33,810 nucleotides of DNA. Source: Beijerinckiaceae bacterium (lineage in GTDB: Bacteria; Pseudomonadota; Alphaproteobacteria; Rhizobiales; Beijerinckiaceae). Below, one piece after another: positions 16,959 through 25,031 of this stretch. The stretch lies in contig JAIELD010000053.1 in assembly GCA_019753285.1 (NCBI GenBank), positions 1 to 33,810 on the forward strand. The letters run 5' to 3'. The notes beneath the pieces were generated by a model that had not been told where the DNA came from, made no database searches, and saw only the letters and a list, made by a program, of their open reading frames with translations. The position numbers and the translations under genes are program-made. How positions within the stretch are numbered: position 1 is the first letter of the stretch; the number at the start of each line of letters is the position of its first letter.

Positions 16959-17248
16959 CACTGTTCTTTTATTGCCGGGGGGCATTGCCGGACGAAGGGT
17001 ATCATATGCCGGACGCGGCGTCATCGCGTGCCAGGGCGATAACTTTATAATGTGGGTTTGCCGGGATCGAACTCCGGTACCGATATGCCGCTGATCTGGC
17101 TCAGGCCGACGTTCCACTGGGGCGGCGTTTGCCTCAACGGCAGATCGTGCGGCATACGCCAGTTGGCCAACCCTAGGTTCCAGGCACCCCACACCCGGTC
17201 AGTCGAAGCATTCGACCCGAACTCAATCAACCCGACGAGGATACCCTA

Positions 17249-17773
17249 ATGAACACGTTCAAGACGATTGCACTCGCCACTACGCTTCTGCTCTCCGCGA
17301 GCGGCTTTGCCCGCGCCCAGGCCGGCCTTAACGATCTAGAAGTCGCGCATTCGGCTTATACGGCGGATCTCATCGACATCGAATACGCCAAGATTGCCCT
17401 GGCGAAGACGAAGAACCCGGAAGTAAAGGCTTTCGCCGAATTGATGATCCGCGACCATACCGCCGTCAACGAGGGCGCCGGTGCGCTGCTCGCGAAGCTG
17501 AAGGTGAAGCCACAGGAGAACGATTTCAGCAAAGCTCTCCAGGCAGGCGCCACCAAGAAGAATGCGGAGCTGAATGGGCTGACCGGCGAGGCTTTCGACA
17601 AGGCCTATGCCGCGAACGAGCTCGCCTATCACCAGACGGTCAACAAGATCGTCGGCCAGACCTGGATCCCGAACGTCAAGAACCCAGAGGTCAAGGCCTT
17701 CCTGGAACAGGCGCTGGTGACCTTCAAGGTGCATGAAGATCATGCCGGCCACATGGTCTCGGCGCTGAAGTAA
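17249..17773 (+). CDS. DUF4142 domain-containing exported protein
   Basis: The 174-residue product has a signal peptide (about 1-23, ending ARAQA) and the helical DUF4142 pattern: KNPEVKAFAELMIRDHTAVN near the first third and a repeat-like KNPEVKAFLEQALVTFKVHE near the end. The paired D-H and H residues on facing helices recall ferritin-like four-helix bundles. A GAGG site precedes ATG 17249. A copper-protein gene follows 25 bases downstream and is probably co-transcribed. The cellular role of DUF4142 proteins is not established; a periplasmic stress function is plausible. Confidence 0.92.
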   Translation: MNTFKTIALATTLLLSASGFARAQAGLNDLEVAHSAYTADLIDIEYAKIALAKTKNPEVKAFAELMIRDHTAVNEGAGALLAKLKVKPQENDFSKALQAGATKKNAELNGLTGEAFDKAYAANELAYHQTVNKIVGQTWIPNVKNPEVKAFLEQALVTFKVHEDHAGHMVSALK

Positions 17774-17798
17774 GGCCAACGCAATTCTGGAGAGGCCC

Positions 17799-18140
17799 AT
17801 GTTTCAGAAAAGCCTTTCGATATTGGTGATGGCTGTTGCGGTCGGGGCATCATTTGCGCCGTGGCTTCAGGCCCAGACGCCATCCCCGGCCAATCACGCG
17901 GTCGCAATCCAGAGCTTCGCGTTCGGGCCAGTGCGCGTGGAGATAAAGGCCGGCGACAGCGTGCAATGGACCAATAAGGACTTTGCGCCGCATACCGCAA
18001 CCGCGGACGATGAGGGCTGGTCGAGTTCGGAGCTCAAGAATGGAGCCTCCGACAGCATCGTGTTCAAGACCGCCGGATCCTTCGCTTATCACTGCAAATA
18101 CCATCCGCAAATGAAGGGCGTGATCGTCGTGCGCGACTGA
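17799..18140 (+). CDS. Cupredoxin (type-1 copper, plastocyanin/amicyanin-like)
   Basis: The 113-residue product has a signal peptide (about 1-25) and one small cupredoxin domain. The type-1 copper ligands are all present: H65 in FAPHTAT, and C99, H102 and M105 in YHCKYHPQMKG. It is expected to be a periplasmic single-electron carrier. GGAGAGG lies just before the ATG. It follows the DUF4142 gene closely. The redox partner is not visible in the window; no copper oxidase or amine dehydrogenase is nearby. Confidence 0.93.
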   Translation: MFQKSLSILVMAVAVGASFAPWLQAQTPSPANHAVAIQSFAFGPVRVEIKAGDSVQWTNKDFAPHTATADDEGWSSSELKNGASDSIVFKTAGSFAYHCKYHPQMKGVIVVRD

Positions 18141-18216
18141 CAGCCGCGCCAGACCTGCTCTTTGCCATCCGCAGCACCGCTCCTAATTGGGGGTATCGAC
18201 ACCATGGAGACGACCT

Positions 18217-18570
18217 ATGGACAATCACATCGCAGCCAACGAGACCGCATCGAACGCACTCACCAAGCAGGGAAAGATCCTCGATTCCATCGATCAGTTC
18301 TATGCCGATGACTGCGTCTTCACCGAGCCGGACGGCTCGAAGCGCTCGTCCAAGAAAGACCAGCGCGCCCATCTCGAAGGCTTCTTCGCCAGCCTCAAGG
18401 GCTTTGACGGCGCGACCCTGCATGGTCAGGCTGTGGGCGATGATGTTTCGATGAGCGAGTGGACGTTCAAGATGAGGGGCGGAAACAACGAACCGATCGT
18501 CTGGAACGAGGTGCTCGTCCGCAAATGGCGCGGCGACAAGATCATCGCCGAAAGCTATTACCAGCGCTAA
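18217..18570 (+). CDS. NTF2-like / SnoaL-type small protein
   Basis: The 117-residue product shows the NTF2-like order: an N-terminal helix, IDQFYADDCVFTEPDGSKR, GFFASLKGFDGATLHGQAVG, a strand with MSEWTFKMRGG and WRGDKIIAESYYQR at the end. These are typical of SnoaL-like small proteins of unknown substrate. The frame begins at 18187, but GGAG seven bases before ATG 18217 supports the later start. It is 76 bases after the cupredoxin and is followed by a strong terminator, so it may be the last gene of that unit. Confidence 0.85.
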   Translation: MDNHIAANETASNALTKQGKILDSIDQFYADDCVFTEPDGSKRSSKKDQRAHLEGFFASLKGFDGATLHGQAVGDDVSMSEWTFKMRGGNNEPIVWNEVLVRKWRGDKIIAESYYQR

Positions 18571-18600
18571 CGCAGACGACGCTCGCAAGCTGAAGAAGCG

Positions 18601-18630
18601 GCCGCCAAGGCATTTGCCCTGGCGGCTTTT
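18601..18630 (+). terminator. Rho-independent terminator
   Basis: An 11-base stem (GCCGCCAAGGC with GCCCTGGCGGC, one mismatch) encloses an ATTT loop and is followed by TTTT. It ends the plus-strand unit finishing with the NTF2-like gene. Confidence 0.88.
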
Positions 18631-18743
18631 CGCTGTCGACGGCTGCCAACGGGCGAAGTCACGTGAGGTCGAAGCAGCGGTGGCATGAGTGATAGGGCTG
18701 CCTGCTCCGAGCAAAACTGCGATGCCTCTGCTTCCCTTTTTTA

Positions 18744-18750
18744 AGGAGAG
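18744..18750 (+). promoter_or_regulatory. Ribosome binding site supporting a TTG start
   Basis: AAGGAGAG lies eight to nine bases before TTG 18759 and decides the start of the YeeE/YedE gene, which has no ATG in a suitable place. Confidence 0.7.
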
Positions 18751-18758
18751 ACTTTCAG

Positions 18759-19673
18759 TTGGATTATCTCCTGGTGTCCGTTTTTCTTTGTCTGTTCGCC
18801 GGCAGCGCGATCGACACGGGCACCATCTGCGTCGTCCGTGCGGCGGGAGATCTCGCGATAGGCAAGCCCGCGATTGCCATCAGCGTGCTGGTTGCCGTAG
18901 CCTGCGCGTCGCTTGTCTTTTATTTCGATACGGAATTCGATCTCCAGAGGCGCGCCGCGCCATGGTTCTATCCGACGTTTCTGACTCTGGCAGGAGCGGC
19001 AGTTTTTGCGTTCGGCGCGCTGGTCAACGGCGCATGCGCCCTCGGTACGATGGGGAGGCTGGCGCGCGGCGATGTCAGCTATTTGGCAACGCTGGTGGGT
19101 GGCGGCCTTGTCGGCCTCGTTCTCGCGCCAGTGCGACCATCACACCAAGCGGCCGAACTTCCCCATCTCAACGGGCTGTACTGGCTGCTGATTGTTTTGG
19201 CTTTTACCCTTGTGATCGTGGTGTTCACTTACAAGCGTCTGCAGTTGTCACGCCTATCTGCCTACGCAACGCTTGGCGTCACCGGCGCCCTGATTAACAA
19301 TCTGCAAGGCGACTGGACCTGGCTCAGCCTGATAGAAGAGGTCCGCTCTGGCATGTCCGTTAACTTTGCGGTCATCGCCTGCATCGTCGCGCTTCTAGCC
19401 GGCGCAATGATGACCGCGGTGTTCAAAGGCCATTTTCACCTCGTGAAGCCTGACCCACGACTTGTTATTCGAGAGGCAACAGGTGGTGGCTTGATGGCGG
19501 CTGGCGCCAATCTCATCCCCGGCGGTAATGACGTTCTGCTCATTTACGGGTTGCCGAGTGGCAGTCCTCATGCGGTTGCGGCCTATGTCGTCATGTTTGC
19601 TCTGATCTTGGTTGTCCTGCGTATCAGCCCTTTGTTCAGGCAATGGGCTGACTGGAAAACCGCAGCAAAGTAG
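18759..19673 (+). CDS. YeeE/YedE family membrane protein (sulfur-transport domain)
   Basis: The 304-residue product has about eight to nine membrane segments. It carries the family signatures TGTICVVRAAGDLAIGK (C24), GALVNGACALGTMGRLARGD (C93) and, in the second half, GANLIPGGNDVLLIYGLP followed by SPHAVAAY. YeeE/TsuA proteins import thiosulfate with Cys residues along the channel. Here the two first-half Cys remain, but the second-half motif has none, so transport of thiosulfate is doubtful. The start is TTG with a strong AAGGAG site. It stands alone downstream of a terminator. Confidence 0.88.
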   Translation: MDYLLVSVFLCLFAGSAIDTGTICVVRAAGDLAIGKPAIAISVLVAVACASLVFYFDTEFDLQRRAAPWFYPTFLTLAGAAVFAFGALVNGACALGTMGRLARGDVSYLATLVGGGLVGLVLAPVRPSHQAAELPHLNGLYWLLIVLAFTLVIVVFTYKRLQLSRLSAYATLGVTGALINNLQGDWTWLSLIEEVRSGMSVNFAVIACIVALLAGAMMTAVFKGHFHLVKPDPRLVIREATGGGLMAAGANLIPGGNDVLLIYGLPSGSPHAVAAYVVMFALILVVLRISPLFRQWADWKTAAK

Positions 19674-19888
19674 CCGCTCTCATGCCATCGATCGATTGGG
19701 CCGCGGCGATCGCTTAGGGCTTCCCTACAGTTTGATATTTGAGGGGAACGCTCGATTGCCGCAGATAGTGTTGCGGGCGCTATGACGATCATCGTCGCGG
19801 TGACCCCTTATCCCTGCAGCTTCGCCTACCCGGGGCGGCCTTCAGCAACGGCACTTGGGCCGTATTTTACCATCAGACGATCGCAAAA

Positions 19889-19919
19889 AAATGCAGCGGC
19901 GTGATGCGCCGCTGCATTT
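19889..19919 (-). terminator. Rho-independent terminator (minus strand)
   Basis: A perfect 13-base stem (AAATGCAGCGGCG with CGCCGCTGCATTT) has a five-base loop. On the minus strand it is followed by a run of T, placing it just after the small membrane-protein gene ending at 19937. Confidence 0.88.
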
Positions 19920-19936
19920 GGCGAGGCTTCGATGGC

Positions 19937-20317
19937 TCATGCTGCGACGGGCCGTTCCATCTGTTGCTCGGATGCGTTCAGCAGGAAGGTCACGATCAGC
20001 ACGGTCCCGCCGTTGACCCAGTAATAGGCTGCATCAAGGCCGGTAAATCCGAGAGCAAACGGGGCGATCACGAAAGTGACGCCGACGAGCCGGTCGACCG
20101 CGACGTGAAACCAATAGGGAAGCACGCGGATGACGCCCGTCTCATGGTCGGTGAGCAACGTGAGAATGAACGCGGCGACCCCGGTCGCGACCGAGAGCCA
20201 TAGGGCAAGCGGATTGGAACTGCCGAGACCGAGCACGAAGGGCAGCACGGTGAGGCTGAGGGCGACAGGGTAATCGATATAGGCGTGGACGGCTCTGGTG
20301 ACAAAACGGATATTCAT
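19937..20317 (-). CDS. Small membrane protein, SPW-repeat-like
   Basis: The 126-residue product has four predicted membrane segments in two similar halves: YPVALSLTVLPFVLGLG and, later, DRLVGVTFVIAPFALGFTGL followed by AAYYWVNGG. This two-repeat pattern resembles SPW-repeat membrane proteins, though the SPW triplet itself is replaced by LPF and APF. The frame starts at 20329, but GGAG six bases before ATG 20317 supports the later start. Function is unknown. It is a single-gene unit closed by the terminator at 19889-19919. Confidence 0.8.
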   Translation of the reverse strand: MNIRFVTRAVHAYIDYPVALSLTVLPFVLGLGSSNPLALWLSVATGVAAFILTLLTDHETGVIRVLPYWFHVAVDRLVGVTFVIAPFALGFTGLDAAYYWVNGGTVLIVTFLLNASEQQMERPVAA

Positions 20318-20415
20318 GACAGTCTCCATCGATTGGAAGCGTGAGAGTGAGGCGTTACTGTTTTTGGTTGAGGCGCCTGCGGGCGCCGTCGATCGACGCC
20401 CGCGGGAGCTTTCGA

Positions 20416-20955
20416 TCAGGCAGCGAGCGCGACGTCGACGACCGGGAAGTCGATCGTTGTCTGAGCAACATTATTGGTGAAGTTGGTGAGGATGTTGAGC
20501 GCGACCTGGCCGATGACCTCGATGATGCGGGCATCATCGAGCCCGGCAGAACGGGCGGCTGCGATGTCGGCATCGGCAACCGAGCCCCGTGCTTCGACCA
20601 CACGGCTGGCAAAGACTGCAACCGCATTATCGACCGGATCGGCAGCCGTGCCGCGACGCGCGGCCTGAATGCCTTCGGGTGACAGACCTGCACCCTTGCC
20701 GAGCAGCGTATGCGCGGACAGGCAGTAATGGCAGCCATTCACCTGCGCCGTTGCAAGCGCAACGATCTCACGCTGGCGAGGGGTCAAGGCGCCCTTCGAG
20801 AGATGGTCGGAGAGGGCGAGAAAGCCGTTCAGCACGGCGGGCGACTGGGCGAAGGTTGCATAGAGATTGGGGACCATACCGATCTTGGCCTTGACGGCGT
20901 CGAGCGTCGCCTGAGTAGCGGAATCGGTGGTTGTGACAGGGTTGATGCGGGGCAT
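20416..20955 (-). CDS. Carboxymuconolactone decarboxylase / AhpD-like protein
   Basis: The 179-residue product has an AhpD-type core: LTPRQREIVALATAQVNGCH with CHYCLSAH, giving the redox CxxC and the following His. In AhpD this Cys pair and His drive alkylhydroperoxidase activity. The remainder is helical with no lactone-binding features that I can see. ATG 20955 is chosen; upstream codons of the frame enter the divergent promoter. It is divergent from an AraC regulator 97 bases away, the usual layout for a regulator and its target. A peroxidase or organic-peroxide defence role is likely. Confidence 0.9.
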   Translation of the reverse strand: MPRINPVTTTDSATQATLDAVKAKIGMVPNLYATFAQSPAVLNGFLALSDHLSKGALTPRQREIVALATAQVNGCHYCLSAHTLLGKGAGLSPEGIQAARRGTAADPVDNAVAVFASRVVEARGSVADADIAAARSAGLDDARIIEVIGQVALNILTNFTNNVAQTTIDFPVVDVALAA

Positions 20956-21015
20956 GTCGATGTGCCTTTCAGCGTTGCGTGCGTTGGTGCACATCACCTT
21001 ATTAAAGACCCCGCA

Positions 21016-21042
21016 GTTGCAATTGGTGCGCAAAACGTTGCA
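21016..21042 (+). promoter_or_regulatory. Direct GTTGCA repeats, 21 bases apart
   Basis: GTTGCA occurs at 21016-21021 and 21037-21042, so the copies are two helical turns apart and on one face of the DNA, as expected for an AraC-type site. It lies between the AhpD-like gene and the AraC gene. Confidence 0.4.
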
Positions 21043-21052
21043 GATCGTATAA

Positions 21053-21886
21053 ATGGATCATTTTCAGGCTTTGTTCGATCGCTTCGCGCCGCGGGCTCAG
21101 GCGTTCTTCGCCGGCAGGCTCTGCGATGCGACCGGGTTCGACAACGACGCTGGCCGGGGCTATCTGCACGTCTTGAGACAGGGCCGGCTCCGCGTCTCGC
21201 GGGACGGCCATGACGATCTCGATCTCGACCAGCCGACCATTATCCTGATGCCGCGCCGTGCCTCGCACGGGTTCACGCCGGATGCTGCAGGCGCTGACCT
21301 CGTCTGCGCGACGATCGACATGGGCGGCAATGCGGGAAACCCGATCGCGTTGGCCTTGCCCGACATCCTCGCCCTCCCGCTGGACAAGATGACGACGCTG
21401 GGGCCAACCATCGATCTGCTGCTCGACGAGGGATTTGCAGAGCGCGACGGCCGTCAGGTCGCGCTCGATCGGCTGTTCGAGTATCTGCTGGTGCAGGTGA
21501 TCCGTCATATCGTGGGGTCCTCGCACGTCTCGACCGGGATGCTGGCCGCGCTTACGAACCCTGCGCTGGCGCGGGCTATCTCGGCGATGCATGCCGAACC
21601 CAGTCATGGCTGGACGCTTGATGATCTGGCCGATCTTGCCGGCATGTCCCGGACGAATTTCGCCCGAACCTTTCGCGACGCGGTTGGCGTGACACCAATC
21701 GATTATCTGACGCGTTGGCGGATGACCGTTGCGCAAACCCTATTGAGGGACGACCTGCCCATCAAGAAAATCGCTTCAATGGTCGGGTATGACAGCCCGG
21801 CAGCCTTGAGCCGGACATTCACGCGCGTCATCGGCGTGTCACCCCGCGCCTGGCTGGCGAACGGCGGTGCTGTAAACCGTGTCTAA
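21053..21886 (+). CDS. AraC family transcriptional regulator with cupin_6-type sensor domain
   Basis: The 277-residue product has an N-terminal beta-rich sensor (GYLHVLRQGRLRVSRDG, then QPTIILMPRRASHGFTP). The AraC DNA-binding domain begins near residue 180: ISAMHAEPSHGWTLDDLADL, LAGMSRTNFARTFRDAVGV (first HTH) and IKKIASMVGYDSPAALSRTF (second HTH). It shares the overall layout of the AraC gene at 16023, so the two may be distant paralogues. A stop codon directly precedes ATG 21053, which fixes the start, though no ribosome site is evident. It is divergent from the AhpD-like gene and probably controls it. Confidence 0.9.
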   Translation: MDHFQALFDRFAPRAQAFFAGRLCDATGFDNDAGRGYLHVLRQGRLRVSRDGHDDLDLDQPTIILMPRRASHGFTPDAAGADLVCATIDMGGNAGNPIALALPDILALPLDKMTTLGPTIDLLLDEGFAERDGRQVALDRLFEYLLVQVIRHIVGSSHVSTGMLAALTNPALARAISAMHAEPSHGWTLDDLADLAGMSRTNFARTFRDAVGVTPIDYLTRWRMTVAQTLLRDDLPIKKIASMVGYDSPAALSRTFTRVIGVSPRAWLANGGAVNRV

Positions 21887-22123
21887 GGGCAAGTGCATGG
21901 TCTCTCCCGCTTCGAATCATCGCTTGCTGGAACGACAGTGGCTTGCACGAATTTCGCAATTGGGGCGCGTTCCTGACGGTCTCGGGGCCGAACCCGGCCT
22001 GGCAGGTTTTGGGTGCACACGGCCCCTAGTTATGAGTGACTGTTTCCCGTCAGCATCCATGAGACAGATTGAGGTCTTCACGAAAGGAGGATTTCTGGTT
22101 CATCGTAGCCGCAAGGAGCGAAG

Positions 22124-22555
22124 ATGAGACAGAAGTCCGGGCCGGACAAAGCACCGGCAGAACAATTGCTGAAGGACATCCGGCGTCGGACACGTCGACA
22201 GTATTAAGCTGAAGAGAAGATCCGCATCGTGCTGGAAGGTCTGCGGGGCGAGGAGAGCATCTCTGAGCTTTGCCGGCGTGAGGGGATTGCTGCCTCGATG
22301 TATTATGGCTGGTCCATCGAGCGCTGGCACCAAACCCTGAAGAACCGCATCCTGCTCAAAAACTATTACCTGCCCGGCGATCTTGAACGGCAGATCAGCG
22401 ACTTCGTCGAGCATTACAACCACACCCGCTACCACGAGAGCCTCGACAATCTTACCCCGGCCGACGGCTACTTCGGTCGGGCGGGCGCGATCCTCGCCGA
22501 GCGCCAGCGCCGAGAACTGGCAAAATGGCCGGTGACGGAAGAACAGCGCGTTTGA
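22124..22555 (+). pseudogene. IS3-family transposase remnant, orfA-orfB internal deletion with nonsense codon
   Basis: The frame from ATG 22124 reads as an IS3-type OrfA start: MRQKSGPDKAPAEQLLKDIR, then a TAA at 22205-22207, then AEEKIRIVLEGLRGEESISE and LCRREGIAASMYYGW. After W at 22310-22312 it jumps in frame to the C-terminal part of OrfB: SIERWHQTLKNRIL, then DFVEHYNHTRYHESLDNLTP. The rest of OrfA, the frameshift zone and most of the DDE domain are absent, roughly 0.8 kb by comparison with full-length relatives (inference). The element cannot be active. GCAAGGAGCG precedes the ATG, as expected of the original ribosome site. No clear terminal inverted repeats were found. Confidence 0.88.
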
Positions 22556-22786
22556 ATCAGCAATGCCAGAGCTCTCACAACGCCGTCGAGCGATGCAATC
22601 GCATCCTTTGGAAAACACGTTAGAGAAGACGCTCTTGATCAGCCCGGCCCTCCGAGCGATCGCCTCTCCAAGCGACATCGAAACCCGGTGTCGTCTTCGG
22701 ATGGCACCTGCAATTAGGCGCTGGATTGCAAATCATAGGCAAGTCAATATTGCCTCTCATTTTCAGAGCGAGGACAGGTTGACACA

Positions 22787-23251
22787 ATGGACCCCACCGC
22801 ATGGATATCGGCTATCAGCATCGCATTCAGCGCGGTCATCGGTTTTCTGAATTTTGTGGTCATAAGTCTTCTGACCGTGACCATCTACCGACATTCGGTG
22901 CGAAGCGGCGAACTGGAGATCCTTCGTCGCAATAGTGATCAATGGCAAAAACTGAACCTCGCGTTCATCGCCTCGCCGCATCTGCAGCGAGTGCTCGACG
23001 CGCCCTTAGCCATTTCCGGAGAAGACCGCGATATCCATCGAAATCTGCTCTTTTATATTTTGAACGCGCTACACGAGATTTATGAGGCGCAGCAATCTGG
23101 CCTCATCAACGCCGGTTTGGCCACCAGGCTGATGCGCGGACAGATGGACGTTTTGAAGCCGCACGCTGCCGAGGTCGAGACCCTATTGAAGCTTCGACGC
23201 GGATATGACGAGGTTTTTTGCACCTTCGTCCAATCCCAGATCGCAACCTGA
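22787..23251 (+). CDS. Hypothetical protein with N-terminal membrane anchor
   Basis: I do not recognise a family. The 154-residue product begins with one long hydrophobic stretch (about residues 6-34, AFSAVIGFLNFVVISLLTVT), then a soluble, charged, helical part with many Leu, Arg and Glu residues. It looks like an inner-membrane-anchored cytoplasmic helical domain. GAGGACAGG upstream gives a plausible ribosome site for ATG 22787. It lies between IS debris and the GTP cyclohydrolase gene, so it could be part of a transferred segment. Codon composition resembles the neighbours. Confidence 0.65.
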   Translation: MDPTAWISAISIAFSAVIGFLNFVVISLLTVTIYRHSVRSGELEILRRNSDQWQKLNLAFIASPHLQRVLDAPLAISGEDRDIHRNLLFYILNALHEIYEAQQSGLINAGLATRLMRGQMDVLKPHAAEVETLLKLRRGYDEVFCTFVQSQIAT

Positions 23252-23382
23252 AGCCCTTTAGATTGGCTCAGCGCTGAAAGATGGGCTTTGGATGTGGTAA
23301 ACCCAACTGTGTGCACCGCTCGCAATAAGAGGCGCTGTACAAAGCATTGTATCGGCGCAACGTTTATCAACGTTGCCCATCC

Positions 23383-23387
23383 AGGAG
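23383..23387 (+). promoter_or_regulatory. Ribosome binding site supporting a GTG start
   Basis: AGGAG lies seven bases before GTG 23395 and decides the start of the GTP cyclohydrolase gene. Confidence 0.6.
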
Positions 23388-23394
23388 TGATGTA

Positions 23395-24075
23395 GTGACC
23401 GAGCCAGTTTCCTCGCGCATCCGGGCCAGACTTCAAGCGGCTCGACGTCGTTTTCACGCCAATGACAACATCTCCGAATTTATCGAGAGCGGCGAACTCG
23501 ACTGTCTCATCGACGAGGTGGCGGCAAAGATGCAAGGGGTGCTTGAAAGCCTCGTCATCGATCTTGAGAACGATCACAACAGCATGGATACGGCTCGACG
23601 CGTTGCGAAAATGTATGTCACCGAGGTTTTTCGAGGCCGATATGCGTCGGGCCCGGCGATCACGGAATTTCCCAATGCCGAGCGCCTCAACGAGTTGATG
23701 ATCGTCGGGCCCATCAGCATCCGCAGCGCGTGCAGCCATCATCTGTGCCCGATCCTCGGACGCCTCTGGATTGGCGTACTCCCCAACGAGCACACCAACC
23801 TGATCGGTCTATCGAAATATGCGCGCCTTGCAGACTGGGTGATGAGCCGTCCGCAAATCCAGGAAGAAGCCATCAAGCAGATGGCAGATATTCTGATGAA
23901 GAAGGTGGCGCCAGACGGCCTCGCGGTCGTGATGGAGGCGGATCATTTCTGCATGCATTGGCGCGGCGTCAAGGAGAGCGACACTAAGATGATAAACAGC
24001 GTGATGCGTGGCTCCTTCCTCGAAAACCCAAGCCTCAGAAGCGAGTTTTTGTCGCTGATCGCCGTGAAGAAATGA
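23395..24075 (+). CDS. folE: GTP cyclohydrolase I
   Basis: The 226-residue product converts GTP to dihydroneopterin triphosphate, first step of tetrahydrofolate and tetrahydropterin synthesis. The zinc ligands of the family are present: C113 and H116 in SACSHHLCP and C186 in DHFCMHWRG. GLSKYARLADW and RPQIQEEAIKQMADIL match the conserved core. The motif has Ser-Ala-Cys-Ser where most FolE have Cys-Glu-His-His, and there is an extra Cys (C118), so it is a divergent branch. The frame extends to 23347, but the GTG at 23395 has an AGGAG site. No folate genes flank it; a second, main folE elsewhere is likely. Confidence 0.92.
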   Translation: MTEPVSSRIRARLQAARRRFHANDNISEFIESGELDCLIDEVAAKMQGVLESLVIDLENDHNSMDTARRVAKMYVTEVFRGRYASGPAITEFPNAERLNELMIVGPISIRSACSHHLCPILGRLWIGVLPNEHTNLIGLSKYARLADWVMSRPQIQEEAIKQMADILMKKVAPDGLAVVMEADHFCMHWRGVKESDTKMINSVMRGSFLENPSLRSEFLSLIAVKK

Positions 24076-24141
24076 CATGCCGGCCGCTGCGACGCGGATC
24101 GCGTCATGGTAAAAGCTTTGTGGGCCCTCAGGAGGAACGCC

Positions 24142-24480
24142 ATGCCGAGATTCCGCAGCAATCGAGCCATCATTGTTCTTGCAGCCTTCACCGCACTATC
24201 ATTCATGCCTGATCCAGCTCATGCCGATGCCATTGACGGCGATTGGTGCTCGGATCATGGTCGTCGTATCTCGATTGCCGGGCCGTCAGCCACGACACCG
24301 AAAGGCGTCAAGTTGCAGGGAAACTACACACGGCACACCTTCTCGTTCACGATGCCGGACGCAGAAAATGATGCCGGCGCCGCCGTCGAGATGGTGCTGC
24401 AGGGCGAAACGCAGGTGAGGGTGCTGATAGGGCCAAATGCGCCGGAGATTTGGAAACGTTGTCCTCCCGGCATCAGTTGA
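24142..24480 (+). CDS. Exported hypothetical protein
   Basis: No family is assigned. The 112-residue product has a signal peptide (about residues 1-28, cleavage after AHA). The mature part starts DAIDGDWCSDHGRRISI and ends EIWKRCPPGIS, so C36 and C107 could form one disulfide in the periplasm. The middle is beta-rich, with YTRHTFSFTMPDAENDA. The frame begins at 24106, but AGGAGG just before ATG 24142 supports the later start. It follows folE by 66 bases on the same strand and may share its transcript. Confidence 0.75.
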   Translation: MPRFRSNRAIIVLAAFTALSFMPDPAHADAIDGDWCSDHGRRISIAGPSATTPKGVKLQGNYTRHTFSFTMPDAENDAGAAVEMVLQGETQVRVLIGPNAPEIWKRCPPGIS

Positions 24481-25031
24481 AGGATAGCAACGCGTTTTTA
24501 AATGAAAGACCGCTCTGCGCCCCCAATTGCCAAGTTCGATTGCCCAAATGATTTTTCCGAAAGCCGCCTTTCTTTCACTCGACGTAGTAAGATATGACTG
24601 GTCGATACCAATAAACGTCTTGCGGATGGCCAACGGCATAGATGGAAATTGAACGCGGATACATCGTTTGATGACCGCCTCTCAAAGGGCCGCCAATTTT
24701 AAACACATTTCGGCTTTGGACTGCGATGACACATGCTTCAATGACGGGAATGGGGAGCGACGCTGTCATCCACGGGACCGAAAGCGGACTTGCTGGATTC
24801 CGATGAAACTGGGCCGCAAGCCGACATCGAAGTAAGCGAACCGCGTCAGCGTAATCTATTCAAGACTTTTCATCTCGCTGTCCGCTTGATGTCGGACTAG
24901 GACAGAACCGCTATATGCCGCAGGCGAAATGGAGACTGGGTGCAAAGCTGATCTTCTCAACCTTTGCTATCCAAATTATGTCAGAACCATCAACGGTAAC
25001 TGAGACTGCCAGAGCGCTTTGAGAAAGAAAT
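24481..25031. other. Intergenic region without a supported gene
   Basis: These 551 bases lie between the convergent ends of the exported protein and the LysR gene. Frames here are short, on both strands, with no family, ribosome site or clear terminator. It is less GC-rich than the genes beside it. It may be degraded coding DNA, but nothing is recognisable. Confidence 0.5.

Noticed and set aside
17050-17090. tRNA-like TTCGATC segment on the minus strand
   Set aside because: The stem around the loop does not pair and no other arms can be found, so it is not a tRNA or a tRNA end.
17045-17230. Minus-strand frame of 61 codons
   Set aside because: It has a protein-like composition but no ribosome site or recognisable family; it may be a degraded remnant but cannot be supported.
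22100-22678. Minus-strand frame across the IS remnant
   Set aside because: No domain; the plus frame carries the clear transposase similarity.
24575-24769. Minus-strand frame of 64 codons
   Set aside because: No family, no ribosome site; considered chance.
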